This document shows positions 54,530-63,139 of a DNA stretch of 64,000 bases, piece after piece (position 1 is the first letter of the stretch; each line of letters opens with the position of its first letter). The translations under genes and the position numbers were made by a program. The stretch covers positions 1 to 64,000 of the forward strand of contig JARLJF010000083.1 in assembly GCA_031291335.1 (NCBI GenBank). The letters are read 5' to 3'. The DNA comes from Pandoraea sp. GTDB taxonomy: Bacteria; Pseudomonadota; Gammaproteobacteria; Burkholderiales; Burkholderiaceae. Under the pieces are notes generated by a model that had not been told where the DNA came from, made no database searches, and worked only from the letters and a program-made list of their open reading frames with translations.

Positions 54530-55438
54530 TCAGCGTGATGCCGCGCACACGTCGGCGATTTGTTCGCGTAGCCAGCGGTGCGCGGGATCGACGTCGCGCC
54601 GGGTGTGCCACACCGCCTGAAACGGGAACGGCGGGATGGGGAAGGGCGCAGCGAAGCGGCGCAATTGCCGGTCGTGCCGCCACGGGGCCACCGAGCGCTC
54701 TGCCACCGTCAGCACGAGATCGGTGCCTGCAATCAACGCCGTGGCAATGCTCCAGTGCGGGAGCGTGACCGCCACGCGTCGCGAGTGGCCGAGTGCCGCA
54801 AGCGCCTGATCGATTTCATTGTCCGGTCCGGGGCGCATGGCCACGAGCACGTGCGGCCGCGCGATCCATTCCTCCAGCGGCAGCCCCCCACGTGCGGGCA
54901 ACGTCGCGCGGTCGGCCACACAGACGAATGACTCGTCGAATAGTGTCTGTGTTTGCAATTCACCAGGCAAATCGTGAAACACCCCCAGCGCCAGATCGAT
55001 CTCGCCATCCAGCAGTTGCGTGAGCATCGCCTCACGACTGGCTTGCGATGCGGCCAGATCCACGCCCGGCGCGCGTTCGCGCAGGCGGCGGGTCAGCGCG
55101 GGCAGCGCCACGCGAGCGCCATAGTCGGAAAGGGCTACGCGAAAGGTGCGTCGCGCTCGGCGTGCGTCAAACGCAGGGGCATGCAGCAGCCCTTGCAATT
55201 GGTCCAGCGCATCTTCCAGCGGACGTTGAAGTTCGATCGCCCGCGCCGTCAACGTCAGGCCACCCTCACGGCGCACAAGCAGCGGATCGTCGAAGATCCC
55301 GCGCAATTGCGCCAGCGCATGACTCACTGCCGGTTGGCTGCGGTGCAGTCGCAACGCAGCGCGCGACACATGACGCTCGGCAAGCAGTGCATGCAGCGTG
55401 AGCAACAAATTCAGGTCGATCCGGCGTAGATCATCCAT
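54530..55438 (-). CDS. LysR-family regulator
   Basis: A 302-residue LysR protein of the NodD/LinR-like type, beginning MDDLRRIDLNLLLTLHALLA, with helix-turn-helix HVSRAALRLHRSQPAVSHAL. It is divergent from the DMT transporter gene; the 97-base gap holds a pair of similar palindromic elements that look like its operator. Regulation of the transporter is therefore likely. Confidence 0.9.
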   Translation of the reverse strand: MDDLRRIDLNLLLTLHALLAERHVSRAALRLHRSQPAVSHALAQLRGIFDDPLLVRREGGLTLTARAIELQRPLEDALDQLQGLLHAPAFDARRARRTFRVALSDYGARVALPALTRRLRERAPGVDLAASQASREAMLTQLLDGEIDLALGVFHDLPGELQTQTLFDESFVCVADRATLPARGGLPLEEWIARPHVLVAMRPGPDNEIDQALAALGHSRRVAVTLPHWSIATALIAGTDLVLTVAERSVAPWRHDRQLRRFAAPFPIPPFPFQAVWHTRRDVDPAHRWLREQIADVCAASR

Positions 55439-55487
55439 TTGATGAATAGTTTGTGTGCGAATTTCGAATTTCCATTATTCAAATGGA
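55435..55487. promoter_or_regulatory. LysR operator candidate between regulator and DMT transporter
   Basis: CCATTTGATGAATAG (55435-55449) resembles CCATTTGAATAATGG, the reverse complement of 55472-55486; the latter, with flanks, is an imperfect palindrome TCCATTATTCAAATGGA (55471-55487). A further near-palindrome CGAATTTCG lies between. The first element covers the regulator start codon, fitting autoregulation. Confidence 0.5.
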
Positions 55488-55535
55488 TGGACCACGCTGA
55501 TGGCAAGTGAAATTTACGAATAGCGAGGTCACATC

Positions 55536-56069
55536 ATGAATGCTCCCCTGACGTCCGTTACCCCTGCGCTCCCGCTCGCAACGCTGCTGCCGCTTGCCGT
55601 CGCCCTGCTGGCCGGGGCCGTCGTCCCGTTTCAGGCGGGCAGCAATGCGGCTTTGGGCCGCGCCTTGGGCCATCCACTTTGGGCGACGGTTGCCTCGCTG
55701 CTGGTCAGCTTGCTCGTGGTGCTACCGGTGCTTATCGGCATGCGAGCCGGGGCGCCGGATCTGGGCGCCGCCATACGCGGCCCGTGGTGGCTGTGGATCG
55801 GCGGCATCGCTGGCGTTGCTTACATCACGGCAGCGCTGGTGCTGACGCCGCGTCTCGGCGCTGCGAATTTCATCGTGTGCGTGGTGGCGGGGCAGGTGGT
55901 GGCGTCGCTCTTCATCGATCACTTCGGGCTGATGGGCCTCGCAGCGAAGCCCGCCAACCTGACGCGAGTGGCCGGTGTTGCACTCATCGTCGCCGGCATG
56001 CTCGTGGTGCAGTGGGGCACGCACGCGGCATCCGCGAGCGCGGTCGGCGCCAAGGCGATCGGCTCCTGA
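55536..56069 (+). CDS. DMT-superfamily transporter, DUF606 (YdcZ) family
   Basis: A 177-residue membrane protein with five predicted helices, the half-size DMT form known as DUF606/YdcZ. The segment FQAGSNAALGRALGHPLWAT (about 33-52) is typical. Half-size proteins of this family may act as dimers or with a partner; the substrate is unknown. The neighbouring divergent LysR gene is its probable regulator. Confidence 0.87.
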   Translation: MNAPLTSVTPALPLATLLPLAVALLAGAVVPFQAGSNAALGRALGHPLWATVASLLVSLLVVLPVLIGMRAGAPDLGAAIRGPWWLWIGGIAGVAYITAALVLTPRLGAANFIVCVVAGQVVASLFIDHFGLMGLAAKPANLTRVAGVALIVAGMLVVQWGTHAASASAVGAKAIGS

Positions 56070-56313
56070 TTGGACTGATATACGTAATTTGCGTTTGTGT
56101 GCGTTGTTTTGGTGCACCTGTCCGCCGGTGGGCAGCCTTGCCAGGCGGGCGTTTGCGGGAGGCGCGACGATTTCCTCGCGCGGGCGCTCAAGTTTCGTCA
56201 AAAGCACTCGTTAAGTCTCTCCAGAGGTACCGAGAGAGACAGTGGCCTGCTGCGCGAGCCGGCAGCAGGTTGAAAAACGACCGCAGGACGACCCGCTCAA
56301 TGCGCGCAAGGCA

Positions 56314-57948
56314 ATGTTCAAGAATCTGAGTATCAGCAAACGGCTCGCTGCCGCCTTTTCCATCAATGTCGTCATGCTGTTGGTCGTGGCGGTGGTTGCC
56401 GTGACGAAAATGGCGACGATGGACACGAATACACAACTCATCGTTTCCGACCTCAACAACAAGATTCTGGAGTTTCACGGGCTGAAGGATCGGGCGGCGA
56501 ACATCGCCGTGGTATTGCGCGACATCGTGATGTCCGAGGACGCCTCGCAGCTCGATGCGCGTCTGGCCCGAATCGACGAGCTGAATGCGACCAACCTGAA
56601 GAGCATCGCCGGCATGGCGACGATCTTCTACACCGAGAAGGGCAAGGCGCTGTACGGCTCGCTCACCACCGCGAGCACCGAGTACGGGAAGCAGCTCGAC
56701 GTCATCAAGGGGCTGGTGCGCAGCGGCAATTACGCCCAGGCGAAGGCCGAACTGCTTGGGCCGGTGCAGAAGGCGCAGTTGGCGTTCTTCTCGCCACTCG
56801 ACGATCTCATGGGCGTGGGCAAGGCCGTGAGCGCCAAGGAAGCTGCGGACGCGAACGCCGCTTACGCATCTGCCCGGTTGTGGCTGCTTGTCGCGCTGCT
56901 GGCGTCCGTCGGGGTCTCGGTGTTGTCCGGCGTGGCCATTGCCAGGTCAGTCACGCGTCCGGTGCGCGCCGCTGCGCAGGGCGCCACGGCACTCGCGCGC
57001 GGCGATCTGACCCATCGGGTGAAGGCCGAACGTGCCGACGAGATCGGCCAGATGGCGAACGCGCTCGACACCGCCGTCGAGCAGCTCGCGCATCTGGTAC
57101 GCAACATTCAGGGGGCATCGGGCGCCATCGACAACGCCGCGCGCGAGATTGCACAAGGCAACACCGATCTGTCGCAGCGCACCGAAGAACAGGCGGCGTC
57201 GCTCGAGGAGACGGCGGCGTCGATGGAAGAGCTGACGTCGACCGTGCGCCAGAACGTAGAACACGCGATGCAGGCGCGTCATCTGTCGCAAGAGGCCTCG
57301 GGCGCAGCCGATGCCGGATCGCAGAGCGTGCGAGCTGTCGTCGAGACGATGCAGGCGATGGCTAGCGCCTCGGCGCGCATGAGCGACATGATCAAGGCGA
57401 TCGAAGGCATTGCGTTCCAGACCAACATTCTGGCGCTCAATGCGGCCGTGGAAGCGGCGCGTGCGGGCGAGCAGGGCCGTGGCTTCGCGGTGGTGGCCGG
57501 CGAAGTGCGCACGCTCGCTCAGCGCTCGGCCGGCACGGCCAAGGACATTCGTGAGCTGATCGCCGCGTCTATCCAGCAAGTCGAGGACGGCACCTCGCGC
57601 GTGGAAATCGCCGGGCGCACGATGGATCAGATCGTGACGTCCGTGCGGCGCGTGAACGAACTGATCACTGAAATCGCGGCGGCGAGCGACGAGCAGGCGC
57701 GTGGCATCGAGCAGGTCAATCAGGCTGTCACACAGATGGACCAGGTGACGCAACAGAACGCGGCCCTCGTGGAAGAAGCGGCGGCTGCGGCGGAACACAT
57801 GCGCCAGCAGGCCGCCGAACTGGTCGGCGAGACCGCGAAATTCCGCGTGGACGGCGACGGTGGTCCCTCCCTCGGCGTGACGCGACACGCGCCGGTGCTT
57901 ACGGCAGTGACCGGTGGCCGGACGGGGCGGCAACGCGCGGCCGCCTGA
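56314..57948 (+). CDS. Methyl-accepting chemotaxis protein
   Basis: A 544-residue Tsr-like chemoreceptor. It starts MFKNLSISKRLAAAFSINVV with TM1 (about 11-32), a four-helix-bundle periplasmic domain of about 155 residues, TM2 (about 190-212), HAMP, and the long cytoplasmic coiled coil with the invariant tip EGIAFQTNILALNAAVEAAR. No C-terminal NWxTF pentapeptide for CheR/CheB is present. GTG at 56242 would extend it by 24 residues, but the family start is at 56314. Ligand unknown. It stands alone, convergent to the DapA-family gene. Confidence 0.93.
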   Translation: MFKNLSISKRLAAAFSINVVMLLVVAVVAVTKMATMDTNTQLIVSDLNNKILEFHGLKDRAANIAVVLRDIVMSEDASQLDARLARIDELNATNLKSIAGMATIFYTEKGKALYGSLTTASTEYGKQLDVIKGLVRSGNYAQAKAELLGPVQKAQLAFFSPLDDLMGVGKAVSAKEAADANAAYASARLWLLVALLASVGVSVLSGVAIARSVTRPVRAAAQGATALARGDLTHRVKAERADEIGQMANALDTAVEQLAHLVRNIQGASGAIDNAAREIAQGNTDLSQRTEEQAASLEETAASMEELTSTVRQNVEHAMQARHLSQEASGAADAGSQSVRAVVETMQAMASASARMSDMIKAIEGIAFQTNILALNAAVEAARAGEQGRGFAVVAGEVRTLAQRSAGTAKDIRELIAASIQQVEDGTSRVEIAGRTMDQIVTSVRRVNELITEIAAASDEQARGIEQVNQAVTQMDQVTQQNAALVEEAAAAAEHMRQQAAELVGETAKFRVDGDGGPSLGVTRHAPVLTAVTGGRTGRQRAAA

Positions 57949-58000
57949 CGTCCTGCTCGACACACTTCACACCTATCACACCTATCCTGCCTGTCACATC

Positions 58001-58981
58001 TCAGGCAGCGTTGGCCGCCCTCGCGCCGAATGCGGCGTCGATGGCGGCAATCGCCTCCACCAACTGTTGCGCGAGCGCGGGTGACGCACTCGTCATCGGC
58101 GCGCGCAGCACGTCCGTCAGCAACCCTTCCCGCGCGAGCCACGCCTTGACCGGGCCGGGATTCGCTTCCGCAAACAGCAACTTCACGACCGGCATGAGCG
58201 CGTGGAACAGCGTGCGAGCCACGTCGAGCTGCTGCGCCTGCACCGCGCGATACAGCGCCGCGAAATGCGCGGGTCGGCAGTGCGACGAGGCAATGATCGC
58301 GCCGTGCCCGCCCATGGTCAGCGTAGACAACAACTGATGATCCTCGCCCGCGAGCACGGACAGGCGGCCATCGGCGATCAGCGCCTGCGTGGTGTGCGCG
58401 TTGCCGCCGCAATCCTTGATCGCGCGAATATTGTCGTGGCCCGCGAGCGCGAGCAACGTCTCAAGCGTGAGTGTCGCGCCGGTGCGATACGGAATGTCGT
58501 ACAGCACGAGCGGCGCGCGCGAGCGATCCGCCAGTGTCTGGAACCAGTCGACGAGACCCGCCTGCGCCGGCCGAATGTAATACGGCGCAGGGGTCAACAC
58601 GCCCGCCAGGGGCAACGCGTTAAAGGCGTCCAGACGCGCGAGCGTGTGGCCCAGATGATTGCCGGCAAGTCCCGCGATCACGGGCACGTCGCCGGCCTCT
58701 CCCAGCACGGTGTCGAACACGGCAAGCTGTTCAGCCTCGTCCAGCGCTGCCGCTTCGCCCGTGGTGCCGCAGATTACGAAGCCGGCAATGCCTGAACGAC
58801 GGTAATGCGCCACAAGCCGGCGCAACGCCGCGTGATCCACCGGCGTGTCCGCGCCGTTGCGCAGGAAGGGCGTGACGAGCGGTAGCCAGATGCCGCGGAA
58901 GGTCGGCGAGGATGACGAGGTGGACGAAGCTGACGCGGTGGACGAAGCCAACGACGAGGTGTGGGACTGCGCGACTTGCAT
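58001..58981 (-). CDS. dapA: DapA-family aldolase (4-hydroxy-tetrahydrodipicolinate synthase)
   Basis: A 326-residue class I aldolase of the DapA/NanA family. GTTGEA (about residues 73-78), the APYY tyrosine, and the Schiff-base lysine in AIKDCGG are all present. The best guess is 4-hydroxy-tetrahydrodipicolinate synthase in lysine synthesis, but family members also act on sugar acids, and no lysine genes are adjacent; it may be a second copy. The first 28 residues are almost all Ser/Thr/Ala, an unusual low-complexity extension encoded by repeated GGTGGACGAAGC-like DNA. AGGGAG lies 6 bases before the ATG. Confidence 0.85.
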   Translation of the reverse strand: MQVAQSHTSSLASSTASASSTSSSSPTFRGIWLPLVTPFLRNGADTPVDHAALRRLVAHYRRSGIAGFVICGTTGEAAALDEAEQLAVFDTVLGEAGDVPVIAGLAGNHLGHTLARLDAFNALPLAGVLTPAPYYIRPAQAGLVDWFQTLADRSRAPLVLYDIPYRTGATLTLETLLALAGHDNIRAIKDCGGNAHTTQALIADGRLSVLAGEDHQLLSTLTMGGHGAIIASSHCRPAHFAALYRAVQAQQLDVARTLFHALMPVVKLLFAEANPGPVKAWLAREGLLTDVLRAPMTSASPALAQQLVEAIAAIDAAFGARAANAA

Positions 58982-59153
58982 GGGTGTCTCCCTGGACGGT
59001 ACGTACGCAACGAACGTGTGGTGACCTGTACGGAAACCGTTCAGCAGGGCGACGCAGAGAGTCAGACGCGTGGGAACTTCGGGGCAGATTGGCCGGGTGA
59101 TGCTGGGCGCGCTGAGCGCCGGGGCGGGACTGCCGGGTCCACGTGGCTATTCC

Positions 59154-59211
59154 GTCGCTCAACTGACGGAACAGCACGCTCCGGTCAGTTGAGCGACTGT
59201 TTTTTGCTTTT
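59154..59211 (+). terminator. Strong intrinsic terminator, no gene upstream on the same strand
   Basis: GTCGCTCAACTGAC (59154-59167) pairs perfectly over 14 bases with GTCAGTTGAGCGAC (59183-59196), extended by a GGA/TCC part with one extra base; the loop is about 9 bases. A T-rich tail (TGTTTTTTGCTTTT) follows at once. On the minus strand there is no such tail, so it ends a plus-strand transcript. Confidence 0.8.
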
Positions 59212-59463
59212 GACGAACGCACCCCGCTGTCCCATCGGGACAACGCGCAAGTTTTGCGAGAGAAGGGCGCTGAAATTCGTCATGCGGTGACTCTATACGC
59301 TATGCGCGTGTGACGTCAAGCGCGTTGACGGGAAGCATGGGAATGACGGACACGCGTTCATCGTTCAACAACGCCTGCGCGGATGTTGCCAAGGATGGCA
59401 ATTTTTCCTCGCTGGTCGTCCGTGCGACCGGGCGGCGGTGCCGTCCCGCCGGGCGCCCCGAGG

Positions 59464-59480
59464 TGGCATACGACTTGCGA
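59464..59480 (+). promoter_or_regulatory. Sigma-54 (-24/-12) promoter of the BON-domain gene
   Basis: TGGCATACGACTTGCGA matches TGGCAC-N5-TTGCA at the key bases: GG at 59465-59466 and GC at 59477-59478, exactly 12 bases apart. Two sigma-54 activator genes lie within 4 kb. The AUG of the BON gene is about 70 bases after the expected start point. Confidence 0.72.
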
Positions 59481-59558
59481 TAGCCACGTCGGGTGCCGGT
59501 GCGGCTGGACAGGAGCCATTGCTTCTGGGCTGCTGGCGCTGCCCATCAGGAGATCATC

Positions 59559-60536
59559 ATGCAACGACGATACGCAATGCGCGACAACGAACGCCAACTG
59601 CAAGGCGGCGGGCAACGAGGCCAGTACCGGCGCGATTTTGACGATGAGGCCGCGCAACGCGATTTCGCTGGCTACGGTCAGGAAGACGATTACGGCATGC
59701 AGGCCTCGCGTGAGCGCGGCGAATGGCAGGCCGACTGGAGCGAGTCGGGGCGCGCGCGTGGCGACGATCCGCGCTACGAGCGCAATGAGCGTTATGAACG
59801 CTACGGCAGCGGGTCGCGCGAGTCACGCGAATCGCGCTATGGCAATCCGCGTGAGCTTGACGCTCAGGGGTATTCGCGCGAAGCGTATGGTCGCGCTCAG
59901 GGCGGCATGCATGGCCATGAGGGCTACGGCGCCCGGGGCGGCTACCGCGACGACTTTGGCAACGACATGGAGCGTGGTTACGGTCAGCAACATCGTTTTG
60001 GCGGTGGTCAGTGGCAAGGGCAGCGCGGCGCAGGTCAGGGCGAGTCCGGCGCCGCTTATGGTGCTTATGGCGCTTACGGTGGCCAAGGCGCTTACGGCGC
60101 TCAGGGGATGCATGGCATGCAAGGCGCGCATTCGGGCATGGACATGCGCAACCGCCAGGGACCGAAGGGCTACAGCCGCACCGACGAGCGAATTCGCGAA
60201 GACGTTTGCGAACGCTTGTGCATGGCGCATCAGCTCGAAGTCGAGGACGTCAGCGTGCAGGTCAAGGACGGTCGCGTGGAGCTTCAGGGCAACGTGCCAC
60301 AACGCTGGATGAAGCACGCCGTCGAGGAAGTCGTCGAACAGTGCTTTGGCGTTCATGACGTTGAAAACCGGATCCGCACGCAATCGCAGACGTCGCAACA
60401 TTCGCAAGGCGACTCACAGCGTGGCGCGTCGGCGTCACAACGCTCGCCTGGCCAGACCACGACAACGAGCACCTCCAGTGCGACCGGCGCAACGGGGTCA
60501 TCGTCGGGGACGTTGAACGACGGCAAGCATCACTAA
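59559..60536 (+). CDS. BON-domain protein with long Gly/Tyr/Gln/Arg-rich disordered N-terminus
   Basis: A 325-residue protein. Residues 1-205 are low in complexity: Arg/Glu/Tyr repeats (YERNERYERYG), then Gly/Ala/Tyr/Gln/Met repeats (GAYGAYGAYGGQGAYGAQG). Residues about 206-275 form one BON domain (YSRTDERIREDVCERL and following), and a Ser/Thr/Gln tail closes the protein. No signal peptide is visible, unlike OsmY. BON domains bind phospholipids or potassium and are linked to osmotic or envelope stress. An AGGAG site 6 bases before the ATG and a sigma-54 promoter about 80 bases upstream support regulated expression. Confidence 0.85.
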   Translation: MQRRYAMRDNERQLQGGGQRGQYRRDFDDEAAQRDFAGYGQEDDYGMQASRERGEWQADWSESGRARGDDPRYERNERYERYGSGSRESRESRYGNPRELDAQGYSREAYGRAQGGMHGHEGYGARGGYRDDFGNDMERGYGQQHRFGGGQWQGQRGAGQGESGAAYGAYGAYGGQGAYGAQGMHGMQGAHSGMDMRNRQGPKGYSRTDERIREDVCERLCMAHQLEVEDVSVQVKDGRVELQGNVPQRWMKHAVEEVVEQCFGVHDVENRIRTQSQTSQHSQGDSQRGASASQRSPGQTTTTSTSSATGATGSSSGTLNDGKHH

Positions 60537-60553
60537 AAGCACGATTCGCAATG

Positions 60554-60593
60554 GCGGCCGCCGCCATGATTTCCAAGGGGGAACGGCGGCCGC
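60554..60593. terminator. GC-rich hairpin between convergent genes, possible bidirectional terminator
   Basis: GCGGCCGCCG (60554-60563) pairs perfectly with CGGCGGCCGC (60584-60593) across a 20-base loop. No U-run follows. It lies between the convergent ends of the BON gene and the sigma-54 activator gene, so termination in both directions is plausible but unproven. Confidence 0.4.
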
Positions 60594-60651
60594 GTCGACG
60601 CTAAGGGGAGCGTTGATGTGGCGGATGTGCCGGAGCGCACCCGATGTGCTA

Positions 60652-61596
60652 TCAGCGATCCGTAATCGGTGCCAGGCGGTTGTACAACGTCTTCAGACTG
60701 ACCCCCAGTGAGCGCGCCGTGCGCGGCTTGTCGCCCGAGTGATGGGCAAGCGACGCGGCAATGAAGTGGTGCTGTGCGTCGGCCAGCGTGATGTCGCGCG
60801 GCAATTCCAGCGAGCCGTCGCGCACGGCCGCATCCGGCGAGGGCATCGTGTCGGGGACGATCCGCAGCACGTCGTCCGCCAGAATGAACGCTCGCTCGAT
60901 CACGTGATGCAGCTCCCGCACATTCCCGGGCCATGCGTGACGACCGAGCATGCGCACCGACGCGGGCGAGAGCGTCTTCGTCGTCCTGGCCCGTGCGTTG
61001 AGTGTCGCCACATGCGCTTGCGCAAGTGTCACCACGTCGGTATCGCGATGTCGTAACGCCGGTACATGCAGCACGAACGCCGCGAGCCGGTAGAGCAAGT
61101 CTTCGCGCAACGAACCGTCGCGCAATGCCTGAGTGACGTCATGCCGTGTCGCTGCGATGACACGCACGTCCACGGGCACCGCCTGACTTCCGCCGACGCG
61201 ACAGACGGTGGCAGATTCCAGCGCGCGCAACAGCTTCACTTGCATTGGCGGCGGCATATCGCCGATCTCGTCGAGAAATAGCGTGCCGTGATGCGCCGCC
61301 TCGAAATAACCGCGCCGTTGATCCGTGGCGCCCGTGAAACTTCCACGCTCGTGTCCGAACCATTGCGACTCGGCCAACTCGGCGGGCATCGCTCCGCAGG
61401 GCACGGCGACGAACGGACCGTCTCGCCGTTCGCTTGCGGCATGCAAGGCACGCGCCGCCAGTTCCTTGCCGCTGCCGCTCTCTCCGAGAATGAGCACGCT
61501 GACAGGCGAGCGCGCCACGCGCGCGATGTGCGCACGCAACGCGCGGATTGCGGCAGAGTCACCAAGCAACGAGGCGGAATGGGGCAACGGTGTCAT
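60652..61596 (-). CDS. Sigma-54-dependent activator without receiver domain
   Basis: A 314-residue activator made of the AAA+ domain and a Fis-type helix-turn-helix. Walker A GESGSGKE is at residues 38-45, the sigma-54 contact loop reads GSFTGA (85-90) instead of GAFTGA, Walker B GTLFLDEIGDMP follows, and the C-terminus (TARSLGVSLKTLYNRL) binds DNA. There is no input domain, so it is either always active or controlled in trans. It is divergent from a second activator (41% or more visible similarity in motif regions is not computed). The ATG at 61596 has a weak ribosome site. Confidence 0.87.
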   Translation of the reverse strand: MTPLPHSASLLGDSAAIRALRAHIARVARSPVSVLILGESGSGKELAARALHAASERRDGPFVAVPCGAMPAELAESQWFGHERGSFTGATDQRRGYFEAAHHGTLFLDEIGDMPPPMQVKLLRALESATVCRVGGSQAVPVDVRVIAATRHDVTQALRDGSLREDLLYRLAAFVLHVPALRHRDTDVVTLAQAHVATLNARARTTKTLSPASVRMLGRHAWPGNVRELHHVIERAFILADDVLRIVPDTMPSPDAAVRDGSLELPRDITLADAQHHFIAASLAHHSGDKPRTARSLGVSLKTLYNRLAPITDR

Positions 61597-61701
61597 GCCA
61601 GTGTGACGCCCAGTGTTTGACGAATATCCCGAGCGCCGGCAATTTCGACATTGAAAATTTATTGCCGATGGCCGCACCACATAGGAAGTTTCGATGACGC
61701 C

Positions 61702-61715
61702 ATGCCGAACGGCAT
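61702..61715. promoter_or_regulatory. Perfect short palindrome between the two sigma-54 activator genes
   Basis: ATGCCG-AA-CGGCAT is a perfect 6-base-arm palindrome in the divergent promoter region (61597-61762). It could be a binding site for one of the two Fis-type activators flanking it. Short palindromes occur by chance, so support is weak. Confidence 0.3.
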
Positions 61716-61762
61716 CGCAGGTCGCGTAGTCGAATAGGCATCTGCCGTTGTCCGGAGGGTTC

Positions 61763-63139
61763 ATGCCAATCGATTCTGACGCGTTGCGACACACTGCCAA
61801 CCGGTCGCCCATTCTGCTGGTCGGTGCCGATACGGTCACGCGCGACGCGTTATCGGCGTTGTGTTCATCGACCGTGCCGCCGCCTGCATGGGCGAGCACC
61901 TTGGCCGAGGCGGATGCCTGTTTCGCCAATGCTGCGCCGTCGCTGGTGATGACCGATGTGGAAATGCCCGATGGCAGTGGCTTCGATGTGCTGGACGGAT
62001 GGGCGCATCGCCATGATCTCGATGTCGTCATGTGCACGGCGCGCCCGGGCTGGGAGAGCGCGGTGCAGGCCCTGCGGCGCGGGGCGAGCGACTATCTGGT
62101 GCTGCCCGGCGACCGTCAGCGTGCGGGGGAGTGGATGGCGCGCGTGTCGCAGAGTGTCGTCACGCGCGACGGTGCGAAGGCCGTCGAGCCGCCGCAAGCG
62201 TTCGCGCGGTTGCTGGGTAAATCGCCTGCGATGCAACGGGTGTTCGAGTCGCTTGCCCGTGTCGCGCCGACGGATGCGGCGGTGCTGCTCACAGGGGAGT
62301 CGGGCACTGGCAAGGAACTGGCGGCACGCGCCGTACATGATCTGAGCGCTCGCCGCGACGGGCCATTTCTTGCGGTGAACTGTGGTGCGATTGCCCCCAA
62401 CCTCGTGGAGAGCGAGGTGTTCGGCCACGATCGCGGCAGCTTCACGGGGGCGGAGCGCCGTCATCGCGGCTTCTTTGAACGCGCCCATGGTGGCACGCTG
62501 TTCCTCGACGAAATCGCAGAGATGCCGTTGGCGTCGCAAGTGAATCTGCTACGCGTGCTGGAGACCGGCATGCTCATGCGGCTGGGTGGTTCGCAGGAGA
62601 TTGCGGTAGACGTGCGAATCGTCGCCGCCACGAACGTCATGCCCGAAGCGGCGATGCGCTCGGGCAAGCTGCGTCCCGATCTCTACCATCGTCTGAACGT
62701 ATTTCCGGTGACGCTGCCGCCGCTGCGTGAGCGCGACGACGACGTGGCGTTGCTGGCGCAGGCGATGCTCGCCGAGGCGAACGCGCGTGACGCGCGGCAA
62801 ATGCACTTCACGCCGCGCGCGTTGGCTGCCCTCACGCGCCACGATTGGCCGGGCAACGTTCGCGAGTTGCGCAACTTTGTGCAGCGCGTGCGAATTCTCA
62901 GTGCGACGTCCATCATCGATGCATTGCCACCGCCGATCCTGACCGAACTGGCGCAATTCCCCGTGCACGATGACCGCACATCGATCGCGCTGGACGCGCC
63001 CCTGGCCGACCTCGATCGACAAGTGATTCTGGGGGCGCTTGCGCAAAGCGGTGGCGTCAAGGCGCGTGCCGCGCGGCAACTCGGCATTAGCCTGAAGACG
63101 TTGTATGCACGCCTGTCACAGATGCGTGAGACCTCATAA
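61763..63139 (+). CDS. NtrC-type sigma-54 activator with degenerate receiver domain
   Basis: A 458-residue protein: receiver (about 15-130), AAA+ domain (Walker A GESGTGKE at 178-185, GSFTGA at 225-230, Walker B GTLFLDEIAEMP) and a C-terminal Fis-type helix-turn-helix (AARQLGISLKTLYARL). The phosphoacceptor D65 is kept (VMTDVEMP), but the N-terminal acidic pair reads GAD and the conserved lysine before proline is leucine (DYLVLPGD). Phosphorylation is thus doubtful. No histidine kinase is nearby. ATG 61763 follows GGAGG by 5 bases. DUF4142 follows 56 bases later on the same strand. Confidence 0.9.
   Translation: MPIDSDALRHTANRSPILLVGADTVTRDALSALCSSTVPPPAWASTLAEADACFANAAPSLVMTDVEMPDGSGFDVLDGWAHRHDLDVVMCTARPGWESAVQALRRGASDYLVLPGDRQRAGEWMARVSQSVVTRDGAKAVEPPQAFARLLGKSPAMQRVFESLARVAPTDAAVLLTGESGTGKELAARAVHDLSARRDGPFLAVNCGAIAPNLVESEVFGHDRGSFTGAERRHRGFFERAHGGTLFLDEIAEMPLASQVNLLRVLETGMLMRLGGSQEIAVDVRIVAATNVMPEAAMRSGKLRPDLYHRLNVFPVTLPPLRERDDDVALLAQAMLAEANARDARQMHFTPRALAALTRHDWPGNVRELRNFVQRVRILSATSIIDALPPPILTELAQFPVHDDRTSIALDAPLADLDRQVILGALAQSGGVKARAARQLGISLKTLYARLSQMRETS

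Larger units (their letters stand above)
58982..59558. other. Gene-free region between the DapA-family and BON genes
   Basis: A 577-base stretch without convincing coding capacity. It includes the dapA leader (minus), a strong intrinsic terminator on the plus strand (59154-59211) with no gene in front of it, and a good sigma-54 promoter (59464-59480) for the BON gene. The orphan terminator suggests a small RNA upstream of it. Confidence 0.6.
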
